From positions 16,222,136 through 16,286,135 of the forward strand of contig NC_092813.1 of NCBI RefSeq assembly GCF_040954645.1: DNA of 64,000 nt, in the 5' to 3' direction. The position numbers were made by a program, and so were the translations under genes. Numbering within the stretch: the first letter of the stretch is position 1; each line of letters starts with the position of its first letter. The notes beneath the pieces were generated by a model. It saw only the letters and a program-made list of their open reading frames with translations, was not told where the DNA came from and did not search any database. Source of the stretch: Diabrotica undecimpunctata. Taxonomy: Eukaryota > Arthropoda > Insecta > Coleoptera > Chrysomelidae. Below, in pieces: positions 34,853 to 45,302 of the stretch.

Positions 34853-35662
34853 ATGGCGGATGGTAAGGTTGATGACGATGGTAAAAGAAAAAGCAAAGAG
34901 GAGATAGACATATTTAGCAGGAGCAGAAAATTGAGCCGAACGCCAGACAGGTCGAAACCAACAACGAATGAAACCAGCAGGCAGAACGAAATGATGGAAC
35001 TAATGAGACAAATAGCAAGCGATAATAAAAAGAAAAACAGGGACCTGGAAGAGATAAAAAATACAATGGGTAATATGATTGAGGAACTAAAAGAAATTAG
35101 GAAGAAAAATAGTCAATACAAATTGCAAATGAAAGAAATAATAAGAGAAAATGAAAATCTAAAGAAAGAAATGACAACGATGAAACAAAAAATAGATAAA
35201 ATAGAAATAGCCTTGGAAGCATGTCAGAAAGAAAAGAAGAAAAATAACTTAATAATGAGAGGCTTACCAATAGACACAATAGAAGCAGAGCAACTGGACA
35301 ACTTCATAGAAACAAAAATGGGAGTAAAATCAAAAATAAATAGGGTACAAAAGATAAATGAAACAATGTGTGTTATCGAATGTAAAAAATTTGAAGATAA
35401 AATGAAAATACTAAAAGCCAAGGGTAAACTAATAAACTATAAGCAACATAGAGTATATATAGAATGTGACCTAACATTAAAAGAGATAGAGATACAAAGA
35501 AATCTTAGGAAGATAGCAGCAGATGAAAAGACTAATGGGAAAAGGACAAAAATTGGATATGGTTTCATAGTTATTGAAGGCATTAAGTGGAAATGGAATC
35601 AAAAAACAAGCCAGATAGAAAAGATAACATCCAATACAGAACCAACTGGTTCAAAAAACTAG
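34853..35662 (+). CDS. ORF1, coiled-coil RNA-binding protein of the non-LTR element
   Basis: Intact frame of 269 codons from an ATG in context 'aagatggcg'. Residues 1-45 are charged and basic. About 45-130 form a heptad-rich coiled coil (MMELMRQI...MKQKIDKIEIAL), which in L1-type ORF1 proteins drives trimerisation. Residues about 135-235 (NNLIMRGLP, then a basic segment with INRVQKI and KMKILKAKGKL) resemble the RRM-like and C-terminal RNA-binding part. The protein would coat element RNA in the cytoplasm. It overlaps ORF2 by 76 bp in a different frame. It is the only intact gene of this element. Confidence 0.75.
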   Translation: MADGKVDDDGKRKSKEEIDIFSRSRKLSRTPDRSKPTTNETSRQNEMMELMRQIASDNKKKNRDLEEIKNTMGNMIEELKEIRKKNSQYKLQMKEIIRENENLKKEMTTMKQKIDKIEIALEACQKEKKKNNLIMRGLPIDTIEAEQLDNFIETKMGVKSKINRVQKINETMCVIECKKFEDKMKILKAKGKLINYKQHRVYIECDLTLKEIEIQRNLRKIAADEKTNGKRTKIGYGFIVIEGIKWKWNQKTSQIEKITSNTEPTGSKN

Positions 35663-38600
35663 CTGAAGAAAACACAATGACGGACCGAGAAACAAAACAG
35701 GCACAGAACAGGGACATGAGCAGATCTAAAGATAATAACACAAACGGAAGTAAAAACAAATTGAAGTACAACTTAAACACAGAAAAGAACAAAACAATTT
35801 GGAAAATGGCACCATGGAATATGAGAGGTATAAATGGGAAGGAAATAGAACTGGGGGAAGAAATTAGACATAAGAACATTGAAATAGTAGCTATAACAGA
35901 GACAAAGAAAAAAGGAAAAGGATCAATAATATTAGAAAACGGAATGTTACTAATATACAGTGGAGTGGAAGAAACGAAGAGAGCTCAGGCAGGAGTAGCG
36001 TGCATGATAGAGAAGGAGAGTATCAATAAAATAAAAAATTGGATATATTACAACGAACGTATACTAAGAGTAGACATAGATATGGATACAGAGGAAACCA
36101 ATACAAACCTAATCATATGTTATGGACCAGATGAAGACGAAACAAAAAACGAAAAGAATGAATTCTGGGACAAATTACAAGAAGTGATAAATGATTGTAC
36201 AGAGAAAATTGTGATCACAGGAGACATGAACAGTAGAGTGGGGAAAGAAACAGAAAAATGGAACAATGTCATCGGACCTTATGGGGAGGACAAACTAAAC
36301 AAAAATGGAAAATTACTACTCGAATTCTGTCTAGACAATAACCTGGTGATTATGAACACACACTTCTAACATAAAAGGATACACAAGATCACAAGAGAAG
36401 TCAAATCAAGAGACGAACAATCAATTATAGACTATACTATAGTGCAAAAAACAGAGAAGAACTGGATAAGAGACGTAAGGGTAAAAAGGAGTTATGAAAT
36501 TGGTAGTGACCACTATCTACTAGAAACCACATTCAAAAGCAAAAGAAAAGAAATAAAAAGAAATGAGAACATAAACAGAAAACACAAAGAAATAATAAAA
36601 ATTTATAAACTAAGGGAAGAAACAACGAGAATAAGATTCTCAGAGAAAGAGATGGACAATGAACATGAAATAACAGAAACAATAGAAGAAGAATGGGAAA
36701 AATTTAAAAATGCGATGATAAAAACAGCTAAATCAATATGTGGAACCACAAGAAATAACAACAGAGGGAAACGAACAGCTTGGTGGAACGATGAAGTGAA
36801 AAGAGAAATAAAAGAAAAGAAGAAACTATGGAAAGACTACATCCAAGACAAAACACAACAAAAATATGAAAATTATAAGAGACAAAGAACAAAAGTTAAA
36901 GAGATAGTTAAGAAAGAGAGAAAGAAAAGTTGGGAAAAATTCGGGGAAAAATGGAAGAAAACAGCACAGAAAACGTAAAATTATTTTACAGAACACTGAA
37001 AAACCTAAGAAGCAACAAAGAAACGAAACTGAAACAAATAATTAACAAGGAAGGAACAATAATAAACGACGATAAGACAATAATGAAAAGATGGAGGGAA
37101 CATTTTCAGCTGATACTGAATGGAAATCAAGCGAATACAATGGAGAAGGAAAGCCACAACAGGAGAGTATCCACGAGAAACACGGAAAATCCAGAAACTA
37201 TACAAAAAGAAGAACTGGAAGAAGCAATAAGAAAGATAAAGATTGGAAAAGCACCAGGAAGCGATGAAGTAGCACCAGAAATGATGAAATATATAGGAGT
37301 AAAAGCAAAAGAAAAATTGTTATACATATATAACCTAATATGGAAGAGAAAAGTAATACCCAAAGAATGGACAAATGCAGTAATTATACCTATATACAAG
37401 AAAGAAAACACAAGAGACTGTAGGAACTATAGAGGTATATCACTACTATGTGTAGCAGCAAAAGTATACGAAACCATAATATAAAGGAAAATTAGAAAAG
37501 AAATAGAACATAAATTAGAGGATGTACAAAGTGGATTCAGGAAAGGACACAACACACAAGACCATATATTCACCATGCAACAAGTAATAGAAAAAGCCTT
37601 AAAGAAAAATAAAGAAATACATCTGAGCTTTATAGACATGGAAAAAGCATTCGACTCAGTCAAAAGAAAAGATATATGGGAAAGCCTAAAGAAGAAACAA
37701 GTAAGTGAAGAATTGATAGAGCAACAAAAAGTATATACATGAAAACAACAAATACAGTAAGAATGTTAAATATACAGTCAGAACCATTTGAAACAACCCA
37801 AGGAGTTAGACAAGGGGGAAGTCTCAGCCCAGTACTATTCCTAAACGTAATAGATGAGATAGTGAAAGAATGTAAGAAAACATTCAAGAAATACTGCATC
37901 GGTTGGAACAGAATGCAAATGATAAATGCTGAGATGTGTATATTTGCAGACGACATAGTATTAATTGCGGAAACTGCAGAAAAACTGAAATACAACTTAG
38001 AGAAATGGAACCTAGAAGTAAGCAAATACAACTTAAATGTAAACAAACAGAAGACTCAAATAATGAAAATATCAAGGAAACAAGGGACGGAAGATCAAAT
38101 AGAAGTAATGATAGACCAACAAAAAATAATACAGGCAAATTCATACAAATACTTAGGAACAGTAATCAACAACAAAGGAGACATCGACGATGATCTTAAC
38201 AACAGAATGGAAAACACAGGAAAACTATTCCAAGCACTAAATAGAGGATTCCTCAATAACAAAGAAATATCAACAAAGACCAAGATGACAATATACAAAA
38301 CAATATATAGACCTACAGTGACATATGGAGCAGAAAATTGGATATTAAACAAAAGACATCAGAGCAGAATTCAGGCAGCAGAGATGAAATACCTCAGAAG
38401 AACGATAGGAGTAAAAAGAACTGATAGAATCAGAAATGAAGAAATAAGAGAAAGACTTAAAATCAAACCGATACTCGAGTCAATCAAAGAGAAAAAATTG
38501 GCATGGTTCGGACATCTAACCCGGATGGACAATAATAGACAAGTAAAAAGAGTGTGGGCCGCCAAACCAATAGGGAAGAACAGAAGAGGAAGACCCATTA

Positions 38601-38692
38601 AAGAATGGAACAGTGACATCTCGCAGATACTGCAGAGTAAGGGTAAGACTTGGCAGGAAGCAACACAGATGGCATCCAATAGGAAGGAATGA
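35587..38692 (+). pseudogene. ORF2: APE-type endonuclease + reverse transcriptase (two stops, two frameshifts)
   Basis: The endonuclease (about 35810-36540) has WNMRGING, AITETKK, ITGDMNSRVG and, after the break, IIDYTIV and EIGSDHYL. A TAA at 36367-36369 interrupts the same frame once, at NTHF. A frameshift lies within 36930-36978. The RT begins with GKAPGSDEVAPEM and NYRGISLLCVAAK, then a TAA at 37482-37484. QSGFRKGHNTQDHI and FIDMEKAFDSV follow, then a second shift near 37735. Downstream come GVRQGGSLSP and FADDIVLIAE, with the catalytic Asp pair intact. The C-terminus has YLGTVINNKG, VTYGAENWIL and LAWFGHLTRM, ending at 38692. With four lesions the protein cannot be made in full. The internal ATG at 35587 is only the first in frame; the true start may be later. 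Confidence 0.8.
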
Positions 38693-38814
38693 AGAAAGTT
38701 CGTTAAGAGCTAGGACACCTCAGAAGACTGTCAAATATTATAATTTAATGAATTGTATTTTAAACGGCCCAACACCGAAAGGTACAAATGGGTCTACTGA
38801 TTAAGTAAAGTAAA

Positions 38815-38816
<2 letters not shown>

Positions 38817-38867
<51 letters not shown>
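38817..38867. repeat. (TA)n microsatellite into which the Gypsy element inserted
   Basis: A TA run of about 50 bp, continued on the other side of the LTR element at 46769. The original tract was therefore split by the insertion, which hides the target duplication. Confidence 0.9.
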
Positions 38868-38871
<4 letters not shown>

Positions 38872-39955
38872 TGCTATTTAAATTGTATTATATTGCTTAT
38901 TTAGAAAAAAATCCTGTCTATATTTATTAAATGATCTAATCTCCAATTAATCACAATAAATCAGCATTAATTAATTACAATCTCAGGCTATTTAACTTGT
39001 ACTATTTACCTTTGATCGTGGATTCAAAATATTTTCCAATTGGCTTCCTAATTGGGATAGGTAATATGACCTGAATAAAATACATAGAATTTCAACTGAA
39101 CTATATGTGAGATGTCCTTTATTTTAATGAAATTTTATATAACAATCAATCCTGTAATATTTGCAATATACTAACTTTAAATATATGAGAAGTTGTTTTC
39201 TATCATGGACCCAAATGTTATTTTACATTCATTTTTAATATGTGTTATAACTAAGCTCTTTTTATAGCGAATATACAGCAAATAAACACACCCGGTAAAT
39301 TACGTCTTCGGAAATTCAAACAAACACAAATCACAAAGCTCCTTCCTTCTTGGACGACGAAAACTGACTAACCAACCTTTTTCCTCTCTCCTATATCATA
39401 GCCAAAACCACCACCCCCTTGCATTCAAAAATTGACCAATAAAAATCATCCACCTCTGTGACGTATATCGTTACCAACCAACTCTCTCTATAAAACGTCA
39501 TTCGGGTAATTCCAGAAAACAACATTCTTTAATTATTCTAACTAAATCTATCTGCTTTACAAATATTTCTTACTAATAGCTACAAACGATACCTGTTTCT
39601 CAATTCAATGTCTTTTGTTAATAAACTTTTACCGATATAATCTTTCGGGGAGAAAAACCACCGCAAATCCCGGTCTATTGTTTAAACACTTTCTATATAC
39701 ACTTTTATTCCGGGTAAATCCATTCCACAATAACCGACTTATTTAAATTTCTTATCGATAATATTTGAAAGTCTTCTCTCTGAGGCCTAATGAACAATTC
39801 TTCGAACAACTTAAAATACATATTTTGTCTTATACAGGATGTTTGAAAATTTATATGCCCGTGTCTTTATGAAATAGCAATAATTTTAATTTTTATTTAA
39901 GTAACAAAATTTGTATATCGGTTTTTTTTGCTTATGGACATTCAAAAGTACAACA
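38868..39955 (-). repeat. 3' LTR (short form)
   Basis: This pairs with 45303-46768. It lacks about 385 bp present in the other LTR (45703-46087), with a 9-bp junction 'gcgaatata' at 39267-39275 in its place. It ends ...gtacaaca at 39955. The expected first base (T of TGTT) is A here. Confidence 0.9.
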
Positions 39956-39958
39956 AAT

Positions 39959-39968
39959 CCCCGCCTTT
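39959..39968 (-). promoter_or_regulatory. Polypurine tract
   Basis: The minus-strand AAAGGCGGGG lies 3 bp before the 3' LTR, the usual position for plus-strand priming. Confidence 0.7.
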
Positions 39969-40101
39969 GTAATCGATAAAATTTATCAATCTATGCAACT
40001 AAATTTTCTCGAGGCAAACTAAAACGCACTTCCTGTATGCTAGCTGTACTTATGCTACGTATTATCCTATCATACTATCTACTTTATACAAATTTAAATC
40101 T

Positions 40102-42840
40102 TCATTCGTGATATTTATATACATCATGGATATTATAAATACCTCTGATCTTTTCAGAATCCATATGTTTCAACTCATAGCTGTTTACTCCATCTTCGTT
40201 GTTTACTATGTATGGCCCTTCGAAAACAGGCATCAATTTTGCGCAAATACCACTCTGAAGATTTGACACTCTTAATGCTCTTACCATTACTTTGTCACCC
40301 TTTTGGAAAGTTACTGGTCTTCGTTTCCTATTATGACCCTGTCTCTGGATGTATTTCTCATTGCTTCTTCTTAATCTCCTCTGAATCGTTTCTATAACCT
40401 GTCGATACTCTCTTTGTTCTGGATCTTCCCACGGTCTTATCGGCATGACGCCTTTCATGATGTATTCTGGTGTTTCTTTCGTTACTGTACTTGGCATGGA
40501 ATTTAGGTACATCTCTATTTCTCCCAATTTTCTGTCCCATCGCCGATGTTGACCATCCGTTGCAATGCGAAGAAATTTCGTTACCTCTTGTATAAATCGC
40601 TCAGAAGGATTACTTTGGGGATGCCTGATGCTTACAAAGTTCGTCTCGATTCCCCGTTCTCTAAGCTGTCCCTTGAAACGATCATTTCGGAAGTACGTTG
40701 CATTGTCTAGTAAAATTTTTCTTGGGGTTCCTACCGTAGCGATGAAATTGTCTATTTTTCTCAATATTTCTTCCCCTTTTGTGGTGCGGCAACTATATAA
40801 TTTCACGTATTTTGAGAACACATCCACCATCACCAGAATATGCTTGTTCCTTTGCGTGGTCACAATTAGATCGCTTAACATGTCGATGGCTATAATGTCC
40901 AGGTTGTTCCGGGATACAATGCTCTTTGCAATATTTTCGTTTTTAAAATTCCTGCTCTTGTATTTCTGGCATACTTCGCATTTATGTGTGATCTCTTTTG
41001 CAATGCGGTAATCTTGTCGACTGATGTAGTTTTCCCTAAACACAAGCCACACCTTTCTACTGCCAATATGTCCATTTTCCTCGTGTAGTTTCTTTATGAT
41101 TCTTTCTGCCAATGTCGGTGTCACTAAATATAATTCCTTTCCGTCTATTCTCTTAAAAAATATCTCGTTTTCTAGCTCTGCTCTTCTTTTTTCTCTTTCT
41201 TCTAGGCCTTCCTGGTCGGTCCTTATCTCAATTAACGAAAATATCCCTTCGTCTTGTGTCAATATATTTAATCCCACATGTAATGTAATTGTCTCCTTTT
41301 TTCCTGTATCTTCGTCCCGTGTTAAAGCGTCAGCTATTATGTTGTCTTTTCCTTTGATGTATCGAAATTGGAAATCATACTCTTGTAAGAGCAGAATGCC
41401 TCTGTGTATTCTGTTATTTACCAATCGATTCTTCATGATGTGTATCAATGCTGCATGATTCGTTTCGATGGTGAATTTAGCTCCCAATAAGTAAAACCTT
41501 AATTTATTTACGCAAAATAGTACACTGGCGAATTCCAACTCGGTGACACTGTATTTTCTCTCATGTGTTTTAGTCACTCTAGATATAAAACATATCGGAA
41601 CCTCTTGGCCGTTTTGTATTTGCGACAACACTCCTGCAAATTTCTGTATCGACGCATCCGTACGGAGTATAAACGGCAAATTGTAAATAGGGTGATATAT
41701 TTTCGTTCCTTTAGCAAATTCTTGTTTCAATATTTTGAAAGCTTCCTCCTGTTCTTCTTTCCAATTCCATTTTGTCCCTTTCTTTAACAATTTTATTAAA
41801 GGAATTTCTTTTTGGCTTAAATCGGGAATTAATTTCTTGAAATAATTTATCGTACCGAGAAACCCTCGCAATGTTTTTAGATTTGTTGGTCTTGGGTATT
41901 CGTCGATGAGCTTTACTCTGTCCTCGGCTAGACTTACAGTTTCGGTGTCAAGTTTGAAACCCAAATAAATCACTTCCTTTTGAAAAAATTGACATTTTTC
42001 AATGTTTAGTTTTAATCCCGCTGTGTCCAATTCTTTCAAAATTATTTTGATATGTTCCACATGACTCTGCATATCTTGTGAAAAAATTAATAAATCGTCG
42101 ATGTAATGGACGATGAACTCTTCATGGTGATTCAAAATGGTATGCAAAGCTCGTACAAGTGCTGCACAGGCGCTTTGTAATCCAAACGGAACTACCTTAA
42201 ATCGGTATACTATACCATCAATTGAAAAGGCAGTGTAGTTTCTACACTTTTCAGCCAAAGGTATTAACCAAAAACTATGCTTTAGATCAATTTTTGAGAA
42301 AATATGTGATCCCGTGATTCTTCCAAAAATGGCCTCGATATTTAACGGTGATTCATATTGTGATACTGTGTGTTGGTTGATATTTCGGGCATCTAAACAG
42401 CGTCTTAACTCTCCACTGCTCTTCTTCACTATCACAATTGGGTTAATATAGGGTGAGTCACATCTCTCAATGATTTGATCTTCCAACATTTTTTTGATTT
42501 CTTGCTTTACTTCTTGCCGATACTTATAAGGAATTGGATAAGTCTTCGATCGAAAATTTCCCAAGTTTTTCACCTTAAATGAGTGCTCGTATTTTGTGGC
42601 CACTCGGTTTTCCTCATTTATCAGCGTTTCATAGTCTCTTAAAATTATACGCAAATCATTTTCTTTGCCTTCTCCACATATCAATTTTTTGTCTCTCCCA
42701 TCAAATTTTTCGCACATATTCACCGTGTACTCCGTGTCTTCTTCAAACACCACTGTCTCCATTGTGTCCTCTTCATTTTCCTTTGTTTTTTTTTGTTGGG
42801 CTTGTCTCTTCTTTTGAGGAATCCCAAGTTTTGCTTTCAT
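40102..42840 (-). CDS. pol: Gypsy Pol: reverse transcriptase, RNase H, integrase
   Basis: Open frame of 912 codons with no internal stop. The RT spans about residues 100-300: YPIPYKYR, CLDARNIN, FSKIDLKHSFW, and the active site YIDD at 246-249. RNase H follows: RTDAS at 394-397, then YSVTELEFASVLF and a DALTR end near 504-508. The integrase has a zinc-binding H586/H591...C621/C624 and the catalytic set D653 (AIDM), D712 (LDNATYF), E747 (SNPSERF), with 34 residues between the last two. The C-terminus (about 845-912) has KGDKVMVRA and a chromatin-reader-like GPY region. All catalytic residues are present, so the enzyme may be active. The first ATG at 42840 lies inside the end of the protease frame. 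Expression probably depends on a frame change rather than this start. Confidence 0.9.
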   Translation of the reverse strand: MKAKLGIPQKKRQAQQKKTKENEEDTMETVVFEEDTEYTVNMCEKFDGRDKKLICGEGKENDLRIILRDYETLINEENRVATKYEHSFKVKNLGNFRSKTYPIPYKYRQEVKQEIKKMLEDQIIERCDSPYINPIVIVKKSSGELRRCLDARNINQHTVSQYESPLNIEAIFGRITGSHIFSKIDLKHSFWLIPLAEKCRNYTAFSIDGIVYRFKVVPFGLQSACAALVRALHTILNHHEEFIVHYIDDLLIFSQDMQSHVEHIKIILKELDTAGLKLNIEKCQFFQKEVIYLGFKLDTETVSLAEDRVKLIDEYPRPTNLKTLRGFLGTINYFKKLIPDLSQKEIPLIKLLKKGTKWNWKEEQEEAFKILKQEFAKGTKIYHPIYNLPFILRTDASIQKFAGVLSQIQNGQEVPICFISRVTKTHERKYSVTELEFASVLFCVNKLRFYLLGAKFTIETNHAALIHIMKNRLVNNRIHRGILLLQEYDFQFRYIKGKDNIIADALTRDEDTGKKETITLHVGLNILTQDEGIFSLIEIRTDQEGLEEREKRRAELENEIFFKRIDGKELYLVTPTLAERIIKKLHEENGHIGSRKVWLVFRENYISRQDYRIAKEITHKCEVCQKYKSRNFKNENIAKSIVSRNNLDIIAIDMLSDLIVTTQRNKHILVMVDVFSKYVKLYSCRTTKGEEILRKIDNFIATVGTPRKILLDNATYFRNDRFKGQLRERGIETNFVSIRHPQSNPSERFIQEVTKFLRIATDGQHRRWDRKLGEIEMYLNSMPSTVTKETPEYIMKGVMPIRPWEDPEQREYRQVIETIQRRLRRSNEKYIQRQGHNRKRRPVTFQKGDKVMVRALRVSNLQSGICAKLMPVFEGPYIVNNEDGVNSYELKHMDSEKIRGIYNIHDVYKYHE

Positions 42841-43501
42841 TTCTTGTCAAAATCTTTCCATCTTCTTCTCCTGAGCTCGTCTCATCTTTTGAGGAATCCC
42901 AGGTTTTTTTTTCTTTGATCTTTTTCTGACCTTTTCCCCTCTTTCTTCCTTTTCCTTTCTTCGTCACCAGGTTCATTTCCACCGTTTGTTCTTTCTCTGA
43001 TTCGTCCGTAATTTGTTTCTCTTGTTCCTTATCCTGTTCTTCTTCTTTTTCCTTTGTTATTTTCATCGTATTGGTTTTGAAGTCGATCACTACATGTTTT
43101 TCCGTTAATTCGTCAACGCCTACAATCATGTCATGTGACATATTCGGCATTATTACACATTGAAGTGCATACATATTTTTTTTCAATCGTACCATTACTC
43201 GTATACCTTCATTTATTGTTGCCAATGTCCGTTTATTTGCGCCCACTAAATTCACCCTAGGTATTTTATAAATTAGACTTGTTAAATTTACTTCTTCGAT
43301 TAATTTTCTGTCGACCAGTGTTATTTCAGAGCCTGTGTCTATCATAATTTTAATTGGTTTGTCATTTATAAATCCATCCACAAATTTTAAATTAACTCCA
43401 TTTCTCTTTTCATTGTTTCCTGCCAGTTTAATAAATTCCTTGGGGTGACAAAAAATTCCTGTTTGTTTCTTCGTTTTTAGTGAGCGCCTTCTTGAAAACA
43501 C
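42773..43501 (-). CDS. Gypsy protease region with charged C-terminal tail
   Basis: About 240 codons, starting without an ATG (the frame opens at a GTG) and overlapping the end of gag by 25 bp in the -1 frame. This suggests -1 ribosomal frameshifting from gag. IDTGSEITLVD near residue 56 is the aspartic-protease active site. A VGANKRTLA flap-like region and MIVGVDEL follow. The second half is Lys/Glu-rich and contains two copies of KTWDSSK.ETS. The stop at 42773 lies just after an A9 run that also lies in the pol frame. The change from this frame to pol is +1, unlike the usual -1, so the A9 run may hold an indel. Confidence 0.75.
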   Translation of the reverse strand: MFSRRRSLKTKKQTGIFCHPKEFIKLAGNNEKRNGVNLKFVDGFINDKPIKIMIDTGSEITLVDRKLIEEVNLTSLIYKIPRVNLVGANKRTLATINEGIRVMVRLKKNMYALQCVIMPNMSHDMIVGVDELTEKHVVIDFKTNTMKITKEKEEEQDKEQEKQITDESEKEQTVEMNLVTKKGKGRKRGKGQKKIKEKKTWDSSKDETSSGEEDGKILTRNESKTWDSSKEETSPTKKNKGK

Positions 43502-44889
43502 GCCTGTTGTTCTTCTGTGTTTTCTCGCCCGTCATCTTCTCTCTCATATTCATTTTCTTCTCTTTGCATATTATCTATTTCTCTTCTGTTCTCTTTTGGT
43601 CTATCATTCCCGTATCGGTTACCGCGAGATTCCTGTTCATTCCGTGGGTTATTGTATCTGTTTCCTTGGTATGGGCGGTTATTTCTACTCTGATTTTCCC
43701 GATCCCTGTTTTCATTCCATCTCTGGGTTCTGGGTTCATAATTCTCTCTTCCGTTTGGTCTATTTTCGTATCCCCGTCTAGGTATGAATTCTCGTCTTGT
43801 ATAATCTCTTCTAAAATTTTGACCTCTATCTCTATATTCTTGGTTTTCTCTTTGTCTATAATTTTCTTGCGGTCTTCTTTCTTTTCTTTCATGCCTACGT
43901 GATTCTCTCATTTGCAAAAATTGACATAAGCTGTCAATGTCCTTGCAGTTTTGGAGATTTATGTGGTCTTCCTAGCTATCTTCAAAGTGTCGCGATATCA
44001 ACTCTACCAATTGTTCTGATGAATAATTATATTGCAAATGTTTTGCATTATTATAGAGTTGTAATGCGTACATCTTTTCTGATACGCCCATCCTCTCATG
44101 GTATTTTCCATTTTGTAACTTCTTTCCCCAGAAATAATTTAAGAATCTTCTCTCAAAATCTTGCCAATTGTCAAATTCTTCTTCCTTGCTGACAAACCAA
44201 AGATTTGCCTCTTCTTTAAGATGGTTTCTGATGGTTTCCTTTGCTGTTGCAAACGGTCCTATGTATTTGACTTTTTCCTTTAGGTTATTTATAAAAGGCA
44301 CTGGGTGTAGTTTCCTTATATCCCCGCCAAATCGTACTTTTACGTCTTCTGTGCTATGTACGATGACTTCCTTTCTTTCTACTCCTCTTATCTCCATCTC
44401 TGCAATTTGTTTAAATCTCCTTTCCGTTTCTTTCCGGTCTTCTTGTAGCGCATTTTCAAATTTTATTTCTATCTGTTCTAATTCCCTTTCTTGCATACTC
44501 TGAATATCCTTCATTTTAGTTTCGATTTCTTCTCTCTGCAATTCTAGTTTTCTCTCTGTTTCTTCCCTACTTCTTTCTAAACAGACTTTTATTTCGTTTT
44601 CATATTTGTCCATACGCGTTTCCATTTTTTGTTCCATTTTTCTTTGGTTTTCTTCCAACTTGTCCAATTTTTGTTCCGTTCTTTGTTGTGATTCATCCAT
44701 CTTCTGTGATTGGAGTTGCATCATCTGTATTAATTTTTCTATTCCCGATTCTTGTTTTTCTGTCTCCATTACTGTTGTGTCTAATACGTCTTCCTGGTCT
44801 GAATATTCTTCCTGTTCTGATTTATCTTCTTGTTTTTGTTCTCTTTGCTCTTGTTTCTTGTGTTTGGCATTTATTATGTTTTTATCCAC
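43477..44889 (-). pseudogene. gag: Gypsy Gag with one internal amber codon
   Basis: From the ATG at 44889, 305 codons run to a TAG at 43972-43974. The same frame then continues without a stop to 43477, so gag is one frame with a single amber codon. Residues 1-45 are Glu/Gln-rich. About 45-165 are a long coiled coil. About 185-305 form the capsid region (VRFGGDIRKLHPVPFINNL, EEANLWFVSKEEEFDNWQDF). The part after the stop is Arg/Asn/Gly-rich and basic, a nucleic-acid-binding tail without CCHC knuckles. The stop removes that tail. It may be a point mutation or a read-through stop. Confidence 0.75.
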
Positions 44890-45281
44890 GCCAAATATAA
44901 AATTCTACTGGTCTGTTGCAACAAACGGGACTTTTCTTGTTCAAATGTAATAACTCTTGAGTACGAGTATCAAATTTCAATATCCCACAAATAAATCAAA
45001 TGGTAAAATATCAAATGTCAAAATCAATCAAATAAATCAAGTATGGTAAAATTATCAAATGTAAATATCACACAAATAAATCAATTATGGTAACCTATAA
45101 ATTGTCAATATCACGAATAAATCAATTATGGTAAATTGTATCTTAAAAAAAATATATATAAATCTTTATGTCCTCAAATTTTACATAATATTTCACTTTA
45201 TCCACGGCATATAAACTTTCAAATATCTGCTCGTCTACTCCTATCCTTTTAAATTTGCCAACTAGAAATATTTTTCAAAGC
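44890..45281 (-). other. Gypsy 5' leader with short tandem repeats
   Basis: Between the primer-binding site and gag. 44965-45140 holds about four degenerate copies of a roughly 50-60 bp unit containing 'aaataaatcaa.tatggtaaa' and 'atcaaatgt.aatatcac'. No coding frame is seen. Confidence 0.6.
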
Positions 45282-45299
45282 TTTACACGTTGGGAGCCA
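45282..45299 (-). promoter_or_regulatory. tRNA primer-binding site
   Basis: The minus strand reads TGGCTCCCAACGTGTAAA, 3 bp after the 5' LTR end. It resembles the Lys-tRNA type TGGCGCCCAACGTG. The assignment to tRNA-Lys is an inference. Confidence 0.7.
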
Positions 45300-45302
45300 T
45301 TT

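Larger units (their letters stand above)
34322..38816 (+). mobile_element. Non-LTR retrotransposon with L1-type ORF1 and APE-endonuclease/RT ORF2
   Basis: A 5' UTR of about 530 bp starts after a (TA)n tract. ORF1 is intact (34853-35662). ORF2 overlaps the end of ORF1 and is broken. The 3' end runs into a 'taaagtaaag' tail and a (TA)n tract at 38817. Sequence use is purine-rich on the coding strand. It has no RNase H domain. It is probably an RTE/Proto2-like or related group; the clade is not certain. Confidence 0.75.

Noticed and set aside
37127..38679. Long minus-strand open frames opposite the non-LTR ORF2
   Set aside because: They are antisense shadows of the purine-rich RT gene, and their content is hydrophobic low-complexity sequence.
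43480..44950. Plus-strand open frames of 97-140 codons opposite Gypsy gag
   Set aside because: They are antisense to the charged Gag frame and show no domain.
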